This document shows positions 1 through 9,611 of a DNA stretch of 24,581 bases, piece after piece. A program made the position numbers and the translations under genes. The notes under the pieces are model-generated. The model did not search any database. It had not been told where the DNA came from and was given only the letters and a program-made list of their open reading frames with translations. The first letter of the stretch is position 1. Each line of letters starts with the position of its first letter. Source of the stretch: Azolla pinnata (taxonomy: Eukaryota; Streptophyta; Polypodiopsida; Salviniales; Salviniaceae); the NCBI GenBank assembly GCA_037176905.1, contig JBBBWG010000393.1, positions 6,940 through 31,520 of the forward strand. Reading direction: 5' to 3'.

Positions 1-57
1 TGATTCGGGCGCTCGTCGAGAACAACAGAAGCCCAACACTGTGTAGCAGATGATCGA

Positions 58-3000
58 TCAGCTGAGGATTCGCCGCCTGATAGCGAACGTGACCCTGCCG
101 TCGATCGTGACGCCGGTTTCGCACGCGAGGCCGAGCCGATCGATCTCGTCTCTGACGCTCTGCGTCTCCTCGGCGCAAGCAAGCCACGGAGAGAGCCTGA
201 GGAGAGCAACGTCGTTTCCACCGGCTTCTGACGAGTGCTCGAGCGCCATGTCCCCGTTGATGATCGAGCTCTGGCATCTCGCGAAATGCTTCGTCCCCAC
301 CAGACACGGCTTCGAGCTCCTCGCGTCGATCGCGAAGCTCTCCTCGCTGAAGGCTCGTATCAGATCCTTGACGGCGCCCATCCAAACGGGCTGCGCAACG
401 GCGAAGAACTCGTTCACGTTCCGCAATGGCAACGACACCTTCCCGAGCTTCACCTCATCTGGGTCCCCTCTTCCGTGGTAATCCGACCCTCCCAGCTTCA
501 GGAGATCGTATGCCTCGGCTAGCGCCTCGAAACCTATAAGCGAAAAGAAAAGAAAAAAGAAGAAACCCGAAGGGGCTTTCGATTTCAAAGGTTTGATGAA
601 GAAGGTTTACTATGACCTTCTTTAGGCTGATGATTCAAAGGTTTTGCTACGACCCGACAAGCCTATCATGTTTCAGACGATCCGAGTGCCTCTAGAGTTA
701 GCCCCTCCACCAGTCTATGTTTCATGAACTACATTAGGTTTAGCTAATGGCATGAGATTTGAGACCTTCTTGTAGATGTGAGTCAAGGTTTATCGACGAG
801 AAAGAAAGAAAGAAAGAAAGACATATAAATGTCTTCGAAGTCCATGTTTCATGACCTACAATATGGCTTGAGATTGAGACCTTCTTCTAGAGTTCAACGT
901 CGAGCTCCTCATACCTCAACGTGTTCTAGGCTAATCGAGGTTTAGGATCGATCTGAAAACCTCTACCATTTTGGAAAGAAAGAAAGATATATCAACGTCT
1001 TCTAAGAACCAGAACTGGCCCAATGAGACAAAGATACGACGATGGAGAACCCCATAGCATCGCAGTGCCAACAACCTTTTCACACACAGAGAGAAGGCGA
1101 GAATCGAGATTGAAGTTACGAGCGGGGAGGGGGGGAAGCGGCTCACCATTGGGTTTCTTGTCGGCTCGATAGACCTCAATGGCATGAAGCCCGACGAGCT
1201 TCAGCCTCTTCACAAGGGAGAGCGGATCTTTGAGGGACCAGGGATGAGCGAGGCACGAGATTCCGCCCGTCTCGATCACCAACGACACCGCGTCCTCCGC
1301 GGACAGCGCGAACCCTCTGCACCCACAGTGTGAACGCGTGATGATGGTCAGAGGGAGCCCGAGGATTCCGCTCAGTTAAAGGGGGCTAGCTACGTCCTTT
1401 CAGTATGACATCTTTGAGACGCTAAGAAGGCTCAAATTAAGAACCGATTGCTCAAAGGCTAGGCTCTCTCTCACCACATCTGTACTTTTTCAACTTCCGA
1501 GGTACACTACACGGCACTAAATATCCTCTGGTACGTGACATGGATAGAGGATTTCATACTAGTCTATTCTTCTCTGATATTATGCTCATCATTAGTAGAT
1601 CCGTTTGTAGTACAGTACGTAAATGTAACTCTTCTTTTTACAAATCACTTCCATTTAACTCTTCTCATGTCCATTGATTCATCAAGTGTTAATCGATTGA
1701 CCGATTGTTCATTAATCCGATTAATTTGGTCTTAACCGATTAACAGACGTTAATCATAATACAATCAGATTAGTTTGGTGTTAATCGATTAATCAGGTGT
1801 TAATTTGTAGTGAGTGGGAAAACTAGGCGTTAATTTGTAATCCGATTTCCTTCCTACATTTGATTAACAGAAGTTAGTCATAATACAATCCAATTAATTT
1901 TAGCCTTAACCGATTAATCGGGCGTTAATTTTCAGTGAAAACTAGATGTTAATTTGTAATTTAAGTAATAGATTTGGTAGTTTTTCCGAGAGAAAAAAGA
2001 AAAAAGAAAGGGAGAATTACCAAAAAACGCCGACCAAAATTATAAATTACATTTTAACGCCTACTGAAATCAGAAATTACAAAATAAAACCTAATATGAT
2101 TTTCCACTAAAAATTAACACCCAATCAATTTCTCGAGTATCGAGTTTATTCCTAACCGCTTCCTATTAATTGATCGTAATTGATTCCCTTACTATATTCG
2201 ATTGACAAGAATCAGTAGTTTTAGAATTAATTAATTGATTAATGCATTAATGTGATAGTAATCAAGTAATTGGGCGCTAATCAATTAATTACTTTTATGT
2301 TAATTGAACTCACAATTAGTTGATTTGGCGTTAAATCCATCAATTGCGTGTTAATGTTTTTCAAAGCTAGGCATTAATTTATAATTTCCAATTTTGGTAG
2401 GTGTCACACAGACGAGTTTCGAACCCACCACCTTGTTTCAAGAGATAATTATTCTAATAGATCGTCAAACATAAACTCATGATGTAAATGCCGACACATA
2501 TACATTTAATATCCCTTCTGATGATAAGCAGAGGCTCTTACAAAGTTCCAGAACTTTCTGGAAACATCAGAAAGAGGTATTAAATGTATACGTGTTTAAT
2601 GGCATTTATATTAGGAGTTTACGTTTGATCGATCGGTTAGAATAATTAGCTCCCAAAACAAGGTCGGGTGGGTTCGAAACCTGTACGTATATGACCTAAG
2701 CAGGCGCGAGAATGTAATTTATAATTTGGTCGAGCAGTATTTCTAGGGTAGTACGCAGGGAAAACAAAAAGAAAAAGCAAAAATACACGGGGAAGAGAGA
2801 GCAGACTGTTCGTAGGCGGGGCCGCCGTCGTAGAGGTACTTGTTGAAGGCCTCGCGGAAGGTGTGAACATGGCCGGCCTCGAGGAGGGCGCGGGCAATGT
2901 GAACGCGCCCGGGGGCGACGCCCGCCCCGGCCATGGCCACGACGCGGCCCCACGTCACGGGCTTCCCGAGCGATCCCAGTTTGCCGACGATCGACTCGGC

Positions 3001-5579
3001 GCGTCGGATCCTCGCGTCGCGGATCCCCTGCAGAACCTTCTCCAGGCGATCGCCCCTCGCGGGCCCGCACGCGCTGTAGTATCCCAGGATGTGCACGGGC
3101 TCGCCGTACCCGCTCCCCTTCCTGTCGCAACCAACAACAGGATCAACAGTATCTGTGTATATATTATATGCTTCATGATGATCCTCTGCGGAGTTTCGGG
3201 CTTAGGGCTTGGGGGTTTTCGTCGTGTAGACGGGTTTTGAACCCACGACCTTGTCTTTACTCTAACCGATTGATGAAACATGAATTAGATATATCACATG
3301 TGTATGTGTCGACAATTATATAATTAATTTATGTTTTATCAATCGATTCGAATAATTGGTTCTCTAGACAAGGTCGTGGGTTCGAAACCCGTCTATATGA
3401 CCGGTTGGGGTTTAAGGTTTTGGGCAGCGAGATGCAGCACTCGCCTGCAGACAATCTGCATCGCCCCTCCGGCATAAAACCCTTTATGTTAAATATGGAG
3501 AGAAATTTCGTGAGTCGTCTGCAAGGAGGCAACAGTATGTAGCCATAGAAGGAACATTGGAATCGGCCGAAAAGACAAAAGACATTTACTATTTCATCGT
3601 TCCTTGGGGGTAGAAGCATCTTCTGTATGCGTAGCGATGCTCGAATCGTTTGGCAGTATGAACCCTCCTCCCCCTGGGGCTTTTTGTTCCGCCCCAGGCT
3701 AAACAGAAGGTAACTAGATTAATTCATCCTTGTTTTCCTAGTAACAAGTTAAGCAGAAGGTGACTGGCTTATAGCATATTGGTTTTCTTGGTAGCAAGCT
3801 AATCAGAAGGTAATTAGCTTATCGCATCCTTGCTTTCTTGCTAAGTATCCTATAACATCCGCCGGATTGTATAGCCTGAACGCAGGCGCAATTGTGAGAT
3901 AGCCATTTGGCATTAATCCATACCAATGAAAGGATCTTTTAAAAGAAGACATACAGAATAGGTTTTAGTCAAGAATACATTTATGCATTCGTATTCGAAT
4001 ATGAAGTTGCATCACTGCGGAAAATGCATGAGTTCTTATTAGGCTCCCGCTTACCAACCTATGCCCCCATCCATCTCAGGTTTCGGAACTCGGATGTATG
4101 AATGATGCCAGACCATTCATCGGCACGTTGTTGCATATCGAACGATGCATGCATTCGTACGCATAGATATGCATAGTCGCATTCGTACGCATGCATGCCG
4201 CGATCGAGCGAATGCATGCATGTCTCGATTGGGACACGTTGCATACATAGGATAACTACATGCGGAGCTTCGCTCTCCGAATCCATGTGTCGATGTGTGC
4301 ATGCATGTAATGAATCCCGCGTTCGCAAAGGCATGATGAATGGATGAATGCATATGCATGCATGCAGATGCAATGACATACCATGCTCCCATGATGGCGC
4401 TGATTTCGACGCCGGGGATGAGCCGGATGCCGAGCTTGTTGGCGGCATCCATAGCTTCGGGGATTCCATCCATCGTGTCATGATCCGTCAACGCGAGAAC
4501 TTGGACCTAAAACAAAAGATTCCCGGATGGTATCAGGCGATCCATCGAATCGTTAGGATTTGATCAAATCATATTCCAAACAAGGTCCAAAAGCAGCCCC
4601 ATAATGTGCTGTGATCAAGGAAAAAGAGAGCTTCATCATGGAAAAGGAAGCAAAATTGGTGTGCAAAGCATCATCAAATTCAAATTGTTTGTGCAATGCA
4701 TCATCAAATTCAAATTGGTGTGCAAAGCATCATCAAATTCAAATTGTTTGTGCAAAGCATCATCAAATTCAAATTGGTGTGCAAAGCATCATCAAATTCA
4801 AATTGTTTGTGCAAAGCATCATCATCCTCACATTGCTGTGCAATCATCAAATTCAGATTGTTTGTGCAAAGCATCATCATCCTCACATTGCTGTGCAATC
4901 ATCAAATGCATCATAATTCCAAAGCATCATAATTCCAAAGCATCATAATTCCAAAGCATCATCAAGTTCAAATTGTGTCCAAAGCACCATCCAATTCAGA
5001 TTGTGTGCAAAGCACCATCAAATTCCAAAGCATCAAGAAGTTCAAGCTGTGTGCAAATTAGCATCATCATATTCAAATTGTGTGCAAAGCATCATCGAAT
5101 CCCAAAGCATCACCAAGTTCAGATTGTGTGCAGAGCAGCATCAAATTCAAATGATGTGCAAAGCACCATCAAATTCCAAAGCATCAGATTCAGATTTCAA
5201 ACTGCGTGCAAAGCATCATCAAATTCAAATTGTGTGCAAAGCACCATCAAATTTCTTGGTTAGGCCGGTCATTCGTACATTGAATGATTTGGTCGGTTAG
5301 CGAGTTAGTCGATCGGAACAAGATGATGACTCTAAGGGATTCAGCTGACATTGGGAAGCTAGGTAAAATCAGTTAATTTCAGTTGATGGTGTTTGGGAAA
5401 CATACCCCTCGGGCTGCGGCTTTCTCGACGAGGCAGGCAGGAGTGAGCATGCCATCACTGCAAGTGGAGTGAGTGTGGAGATCGATGACCAGCGGCTTCG
5501 TGCTGCCATTCTCCGCTACAGCGCAGGGAAGCAGAGAGCAGGCATGGTGATGGTGATGGTGATGGTGTTGAGCTTCCAT
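58..5579 (-). CDS. PHP-domain metal-dependent phosphoesterase, five exons, ~419 aa
   Basis: Proposed join on the minus strand: 5579-5406, 4506-4382, 3121-2807, 1316-1147, 533-58 (stop TGA at 60-58). Intron phases agree at every junction and the sum is 1260 nt. Metal-site motifs appear in PHP order: DLHTHSTCSDG (H35, H37, D42), LTDHDT (D66-H67-D68), GVEIS (E92), PVHIL (H110), GRVHIAR (H174), LAHPW (H229) and GGSDYHG (D279, H281). Known for the family: bacterial YciV/TrpH (RNase AM) relatives hydrolyse nucleotide bisphosphates or trim RNA 5' ends; plants have one-domain homologues such as Arabidopsis At2g13840 (recalled, not searched). Inference: a soluble phosphoesterase; no signal or transit peptide is evident. 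The start is the first ATG in frame with exon 1 and is followed by eight His from a GAT-type microsatellite. Odd: about 100 residues after the PHP core (~320-419), rich in Ser, Cys and acidic residues, are unfamiliar. The exon 3 donor is weak (GTCTGC; alternative GTGTAT ending the exon at 2789, giving ~425 aa). Confidence 0.88.
534..1146 (-). repeat. intron 4 of the PHP gene with a diverged tandem duplication (about 714-1010)
   Basis: Positions 714-840 and 841-1010 share the same ordered blocks: ATGTTTCATGA (717 and 844), GAGACCTTCT (761 and 876), AGGTTTA, then a GAAA run followed by an ATAT-containing stretch and GTCTTC. Shared blocks are offset by 115-170 bp, so the second copy has internal insertions and deletions. 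The GAAA run is a microsatellite inside the duplicated unit. The intron is bounded by the donor at 1146-1145 and the acceptor at 535-534. Confidence 0.6.
1380..2400. repeat. AT-rich part of PHP intron 3 built from diverged TTAATCGATTAATC-type repeats
   Basis: From about 1690 the sequence repeats GTTAAT/CGATTAAT motifs. Two longer units are clear: about 1739-1845 and 1862-1962, sharing CATAATACAATC (1755 and 1879), a ...GCGTTAATTT block and AAAACTAG (1819 and 1938), a period near 120 bp. A related segment at 2016-2075 is inverted relative to 2340-2405 (both carry the CCAAAATT...AAATTA...TTAACGCCT theme), so the block also has foldback character. No coding potential was seen. It could be a decayed AT-rich MITE or satellite seed. 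Confidence 0.55.
2405..2690. mobile_element. foldback (inverted-repeat) element 1 in PHP intron 3, about 285 bp
   Basis: Arms at about 2411-2530 and 2565-2684 are inverted copies by eye: TTCGAACCCACC...CTTGTTT, AATTATTCTAA, CAAACATAAACTC and TATACATTTAATA on the left each have their complement in the mirrored place on the right. The centre is also palindromic (CTTCTGATG / CATCAGAAAG around TTCCAGAACTTTCTGGAA). The outer part of each arm carries GGGTTCGAAACC, which fits the pol III B box GGTTCRANNCC. No ORF is present, so it would be a non-autonomous MITE-like or inverted SINE-like element. Confidence 0.65.
3223..3404. mobile_element. foldback element 2 in PHP intron 2, about 180 bp, same family as element 1
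   Basis: The arms TAGACGGGTTTTGAACCCAC at 3227 and its near-perfect complement ending at about 3395 (GTGGGTTCGAAACCCGTCTA) continue inward with CTTGTCT / AGACAAG, then CGATTGATGAAACAT / ATGTTTTATCAATCG. The loop (about 3295-3330) is AT-rich. The outer arm matches element 1 (TTCGAACCCAC...CCTTGT), so the two are copies of one family, this one shorter and better paired. It lies just upstream of exon 3. Confidence 0.65.
3673..3698. other. GC-rich perfect hairpin in PHP intron 2
   Basis: CCTGGGGC (3673-3680) and GCCCCAGG (3691-3698) form a perfect 8-bp stem around a 10-nt loop that is T-rich on the plus strand. It lies directly before the 50-bp tandem repeat. It is not followed by a T run that would suggest a terminator, and this is a plant intron. 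Confidence 0.55.
3701..3850. repeat. three tandem 50-bp units in PHP intron 2
   Basis: CAGAAGG recurs at 3704, 3754 and 3804, exactly 50 bp apart. Each unit continues with GGTRAYT...TTA, then CATccTTG.TTTYCT.GTA and ends near CAAGYTAA. The units have diverged by substitutions but kept their length. Confidence 0.75.
4040..4381. other. 5' part of PHP intron 2, rich in GCATGC/CATGCA
   Basis: This stretch after the exon 2 donor contains many CATGCA, GCATGC and CGTACG words (for example near 4145-4215 and 4300-4370). CATGCA is the RY core bound by plant B3 factors, but the density here more likely reflects a decayed tetranucleotide repeat. Open frames across it are chance products of the short repeats. 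Confidence 0.35.
4650..5255. repeat. minisatellite with alternating 30/29-bp units filling PHP intron 1
   Basis: The word GCAAAGC (one copy GCAATGC) starts at 4663, 4693, 4722, 4752, 4781 and 4811, so spacings alternate 30, 29, 30, 29, 30. Odd and even units differ in the TTGTTTGTGC versus TTGGTGTGC segment, giving a 59-bp two-unit higher-order repeat. A 55-bp derived unit follows (4811 and 4866), then a short 16-bp repeat CATCATAATTCCAAAG (about 4908-4960), then more diverged units to 5255. It occupies most of the intron (4507-5405). It stays partly open in several frames because the units lack stops; it is not coding. Confidence 0.85.
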
Positions 5580-6120
5580 AGCCAGAGCTTTGGGAAGGGA
5601 ACAAGGAAGAGAGAAGAAAGATTGCTAAAGCTGTGGCTAGTTTGGCCCACATGGAACCATCATCACCACCACTGCAGTTCCCTCACCATCTGATTCATCC
5701 TCTTCCTCCTCATCATCATCTGATTCATCTGCATTCTCATGGAGCTCTTCACTGATTTTACAGATTCAGGCATCAGAGAAACAGAGAGAGCTTCTCCACT
5801 CTTCTTCTTCTTCTTCTTGATCTTCTTCTGAATCTTCTTCTTCTTCTTTTTTCTCCCCCTCTTTTGCAAATTGGTGGAGGAAGGAGCTAGCCATACAGGT
5901 AGAGGAGAGACAGATAGATTGGACCTGCATACAACTGATGGTTAAAAAGCCATTGATAGACAGAACAGGCTAGATATGGCTATGGAGGAAAGAGATGGAG
6001 GGTGCAGTAACACACAGGCTCTGTCAGTTCTGTCTCTGTCTATCTATTATATATGCATGTGCAGAGAAGAGAAGAAGAAGAGCAAGAAGAAGAAGAAGAA
6101 GAAGATAAAGAAGCTTTCAT
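5580..6120 (-). promoter_or_regulatory. 5' flank / probable 5' UTR region of the PHP gene, with candidate TATA box
   Basis: Upstream of the ATG (minus strand) come stretches of GATGAT and GAAGAA-type repeats (5695-5720, 5800-5865). A TATATAA sequence reads on the minus strand at 6053-6047, about 470 bp from the ATG, followed by a GA/CT-rich stretch common near plant start sites. The transcription start is not determinable from sequence, and a 5' UTR intron cannot be excluded. Confidence 0.3.
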
Positions 6121-6425
6121 CTCCATCTCTTTTCTGATTGACAGAGAGGAAGAAGGATGCAAAACTCTGGCTCATGTTCCCTACTTCCTGTCAAGCCCAT
6201 ACCATTAATGTTGGTGTCACCATCATCATCATCATCATCATCATCATCAGAAGCAGCAGCAGAAGCAGCTTCTTCTTCTTCTTCTTCCTCCTCCTCTTCT
6301 TCTTCTCCTTCTTCTTCTTCTTCTTGTTTCTTGCTTCTTGCTTCTTTCTTGTCTTTCACTGTTCACCCAACAGTGACATTTAACCTGCAAAACCCTTCTT
6401 TTCTCTGAGTAAAAACAAAAGGGCA

Positions 6426-6460
<35 letters not shown>

Positions 6461-6600
6461 AGAAGAAGAAGCAGGAAATAGAACAGGGACAAAGAATGTA
6501 CTCCATTCCTTCCTTTCTTCTTCACCATCCTCTCCATGAGCAAAGAATGCTCTTATTCAATCCATTATCTTCCTTCTTCCTTCTTCCCTCTTCTTTCTTT
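6060..6600. repeat. dense trinucleotide microsatellites (GAA/TTC, TCA, GCA)
   Basis: Contains (GAA)n at 6063-6112, (ATC)n at about 6219-6249, a TCT-rich tract 6270-6335, and a near-pure (AGA)n at 6425-6471. The purine tract at 6425 and the pyrimidine tract at 6270 are long mirror-type R/Y sequences. Poly-Glu, poly-Asp and poly-Ser reading frames here are translations of the repeats, not genes. Confidence 0.85.
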
Positions 6601-7480
6601 TTTTTTCTCCTGAGAGACAGTGGCCATGGCAGGAGGCCTAAGAAATATTTAATTACAAAAAACAAAACCCACACTCTAAAAACCCTAAAAAGAAGAGCCC
6701 ATTAAGGGAAGGAGGGGGTGCTGTTCTTTTTTAGGGTTTTGCTCAGACCCCAAAAACAAAAAACACAGAAAAATGAGAAATCTAAAGGAGAGTATTTAAT
6801 GCAGGCTGCAAACCCTAAAAAAAGCAGCAAAAAAATTTTAAAATGAAACACATTGAAGTCAAAGAAAAAGGATAAAATTGATTCCATTTGTTTTTAATTC
6901 TCATAAAAATCTCAGTTCTTACATTTTTCTTTATTTGGTTATTTATTTATTTATTTTATTGAGGTATTTATAAAAACCATTTATGTACATAAGCAGATCA
7001 TAAGTTTAGATTTATCAATTTATTAATAAATTTAGGTACTTATCAAAAGATCTGTATGCATATTTATTTATGTATTTATTATTATGCTTATTTTTCTCAT
7101 CTGCAAATAAATTTATATTGATTGACCAGGGTTTAAATTTCCATTTCAATTTCCAATTGGTGAATATATACAAGGGATTTGTTTTTCTTTTGTAGCTCTT
7201 CTTTGGTTGTAATTAATAACAATTTACACTTGGAATTAATATGTTTATGAAGCATTTATATACGGAAATCTCTAAAAATTATGGAATTCCTTGGCTCCAA
7301 ATCTTGTTTTGCAACATCTGAGGGAGGGCTGATCTTGATAATGCAACACTAATCATGATATAATTGTATTAGTGTCTCTAACTATCATATCATCTCATAC
7401 TTTCATTTCAATCTAAGGATTAATTCATCCTAGATTCTAATTATTGATTCTACTCGAGGTATCATCTTAATAACACAGTC
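6600..7480. other. AT-rich intergenic DNA
   Basis: No credible ORF. Scattered AAACCCTAAA words occur at about 6675-6690, 6732-6738 (inverse) and 6810-6820, followed by TTTATT-rich DNA (6930-7100). I see nothing else definable. Confidence 0.6.
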
Positions 7481-8340
7481 ATGTGATAGGAGGTGGAAAT
7501 AGTAATTTCGGTGGAGCATATTTCCAACCCCCTCGAATGCTTTTTTGAGCAATCGCGCCCTCTAAACAATTTATATCACATAATACTTGAGCTACAAACT
7601 TTCCATACTCATTCCATTCTCGCTGTAAAATCTTGTCATGGAAGGCTAATTTATTCAATAGCGAAACTCCAGATACGACAATGGGAGGCCAAAGTCAGCT
7701 CGTAATCGCGATCTGAATTAGATAAGCCAGCTAGAGATCGGGGTTGTAGCTCTACAGTCGATTGCTCTAGTTGATTGAGATTGGGATTGTGTTCATGGAA
7801 GCGAGAAAATGATACAAACCATAACTCGTAAGCTTTTTTTACATCAACATTGACATGCGCAAACCAAATAAACTGCTTTCGTATATACATCTTCATCTGT
7901 GGCTCCCATTTTTTTTGTGCTTACAAAATCAATGACATGAAACATGTGGGTAGATTGCGGGCCAAGTCTGGGGCACAGTTCCAGAATCATGGTCAAATGT
8001 GCACAACTATATATATATCTATATATATCGGGGAAGACATTGCTCTCATTTCTTGTGCACAAACAGAACCCAAAACAAACAAACAAAAAAAAAACAATCT
8101 AAGAAATTCTATTCCCAATCTAGGTAGCTCCGCCAATGCTGCTTGCGTCTGACTTCTTAGTAAAAACTTAGCTCTCGATGAGAGACTGATTATCGAGCTC
8201 GGCGATACTATTCTTTCTTTGTGTTTTTACCCCCATAGGGTTCATCATCATCATCATCATCAAAAAAGCTTTGAGGAAGAAGAGCAGAACCCCATTTGTG
8301 GTCAGCTCAAGCTTCCATATGGGATATATTATGTAAGCCA
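7480..8340. other. intergenic DNA, no gene recognised
   Basis: Short open frames exist on both strands (plus 7493-7705, minus 7896-7651), but neither shows a family motif, and the two overlap in opposite directions near 7651-7705. A small TATATATCTATATATATC tract lies at 8010-8030 and an (ATC)n tract at about 8242-8261. A decayed repeat is possible. Confidence 0.5.
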
Positions 8341-8351
8341 AAGCAAAATCT

Positions 8352-8393
8352 AAAACCCAAAACCCTAAACCCTAAACCCAAAACCCTAAACCC
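8352..8393 (-). repeat. telomere-like array, CCCTAAA orientation on +
   Basis: About six imperfect heptamer units (AAACCCT with AAACCCA variants), reading TTTAGGG on the minus strand. This is the only array in this window in that orientation. Such short interstitial arrays double as telo-box motifs when near promoters; no gene start is visible next to it. Confidence 0.75.
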
Positions 8394-8539
8394 TTTTGGG
8401 TACTGGGTTTTGTCTGACACATGGATATAAAGGAAGCCCTAACAATGGAAGGAGCTGTATGTATGGATATGTTGTACAAGGAGCCTCCCTTGGGAGAAGC
8501 ATCTTCCTTCTTTTTATGTTTTGTCCTAAGTTTCCCAAC

Positions 8540-8625
8540 TTGTTACAAGACTTAACAAAATGTGGGTGTGACACTTTTGTCTTGAAGTGAGAGGTCTTGG
8601 GTTCAAGTCCCTTTAGAATTGCTTT
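8540..8625 (+). repeat. tRNA-derived (SINE-like) remnant
   Basis: GGTTCAAGTCC at 8600-8610 matches the pol III B box exactly, and the preceding TTTTGTCTTGAAGTGAGAGG has the layout of an anticodon-arm/variable region of a tRNA-derived SINE head. The A box upstream is too decayed to place. A (GAA)n tract starts at 8651 and could mark an old 3' tail, but target-site duplications were not found. Confidence 0.4.
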
Positions 8626-8650
8626 TTTCTCGAGCGCTTAGCAGCGTACA

Positions 8651-8938
8651 GAAAGAAGAAGAAGAAGAAGAAGAAGAAGAAGAAACATTCTTCGCATAAG
8701 TACGCTTGTTTTTTGTTTTTTCCCCCCCCTTCTCACTACACAATGCATGCTACTAGCTTCACAAGATCGATCGTGCCCAACGAAACCTTAATGAATGTTA
8801 GGCGATCGATCAATCGATCAGACGTTTTTACCACGGAAAAAGGAGTCTCTCTCTCTCTCTCTCTCTATCTCTTTTCTTCTTTCGTTTCTCTTTTAACTTC
8901 TCGATTGCGTGTGCAAGCACGATGTCCTTCTCTGGGGG

Positions 8939-8975
<37 letters not shown>

Positions 8976-9160
8976 GGTTCGAATCTGCATCGTGCACCAA
9001 TCATGTTGTCATCCTCAATCCCTTGAAATTGGCCTTTTAAGGGGGCTAGGTAAAGGAGAAGAAGAAGAAAGAAGAAGAAGATCCTTATCTACTAGTGCCA
9101 CATGCTGCTTCAGACATGTTCTTCTCTTCTTCTTCTTCTTCTTCTTCTTCTTCTGTTGCT
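8651..9160. repeat. cluster of microsatellites: (GAA)n, (TC)n, (ATC)n, (TTC)n
   Basis: Tracts at 8651-8684 (GAA), 8843-8868 (TC), 8938-8973 (ATC), 9057-9081 (GAA) and 9121-9154 (TTC). The long plus-strand open frame spanning 8713-9327 is rich in Ser and Phe runs made by these tracts, so I do not call it a gene. Confidence 0.85.
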
Positions 9161-9395
9161 GCTGGGACGCACGATGTACGTGCGAGATGTCACAAGTCTC
9201 ATCGCCATTTATGAGGCGAGCCACATGCTCACTCTACTCGCTACAAACGGATCGATCAGATCGGCTGATAAATAGACAGGCAGGGCTTGGTGCCGTAGTA
9301 ACTGCAACTGAACTGTCTGATCGATAGCCATGAATGCAATTCGACTTGCCGAGTACGTATGCCCCGAGAGACATGGAGACATGCAGCTTTCAAAC

Positions 9396-9426
9396 CTCAG
9401 GGTTCAGGGTTCAGGGTTCAGGGTTC
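9396..9426 (+). repeat. telomere-like array of the TTCAGGG variant
   Basis: Four copies of the heptamer TTCAGGG in a row (first one CTCAGGG), followed by TTCCGAGGGTTT. The variant differs from plant telomere TTTAGGG by T to C at the third position and is homogeneous here. Confidence 0.75.
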
Positions 9427-9611
9427 CGAGGGTTTATGCCAGATACTTCTATCGATTGCGTCCGACAGTCAAACTCGCCACGTGATACATACTATACTAT
9501 ACATACATACAGACAGACAGACATTCAAAGTTTGATCCAATCCAGCTGCATGTCGTTAAGAGCACAACTTGCAGCATTCAATTCGATTGCTGCTTCTAGC
9601 TAGAGCTATAG

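Noticed and set aside
2646-3240. Other-frame ORFs over PHP exon 3
   Set aside because: Shadow frames of a GC-rich exon with few stops; the frame carrying PVHIL and GRVHIAR is the real one.
4650-5255. CRISPR-like regular spacing of repeats
   Set aside because: Repeat and intervening sequence are both conserved between units, so it is a plain minisatellite in a plant intron.
4604-5300. Several overlapping plus-strand open frames with Cys-Lys-His-His / Ile-Gln repeats
   Set aside because: All are translations of the intronic 29/30-bp minisatellite in different frames, opposite to the confirmed PHP exons.
6117-6543. Poly-Glu/Asp, poly-Ser and poly-Leu frames on both strands
   Set aside because: Produced by GAA, ATC and TTC microsatellites; no non-repetitive protein sequence.
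8713-9327. 204-aa plus-strand open frame
   Set aside because: Ser and Phe runs come from (TC)n, (ATC)n and (TTC)n tracts; no motif and no conserved-looking segment.
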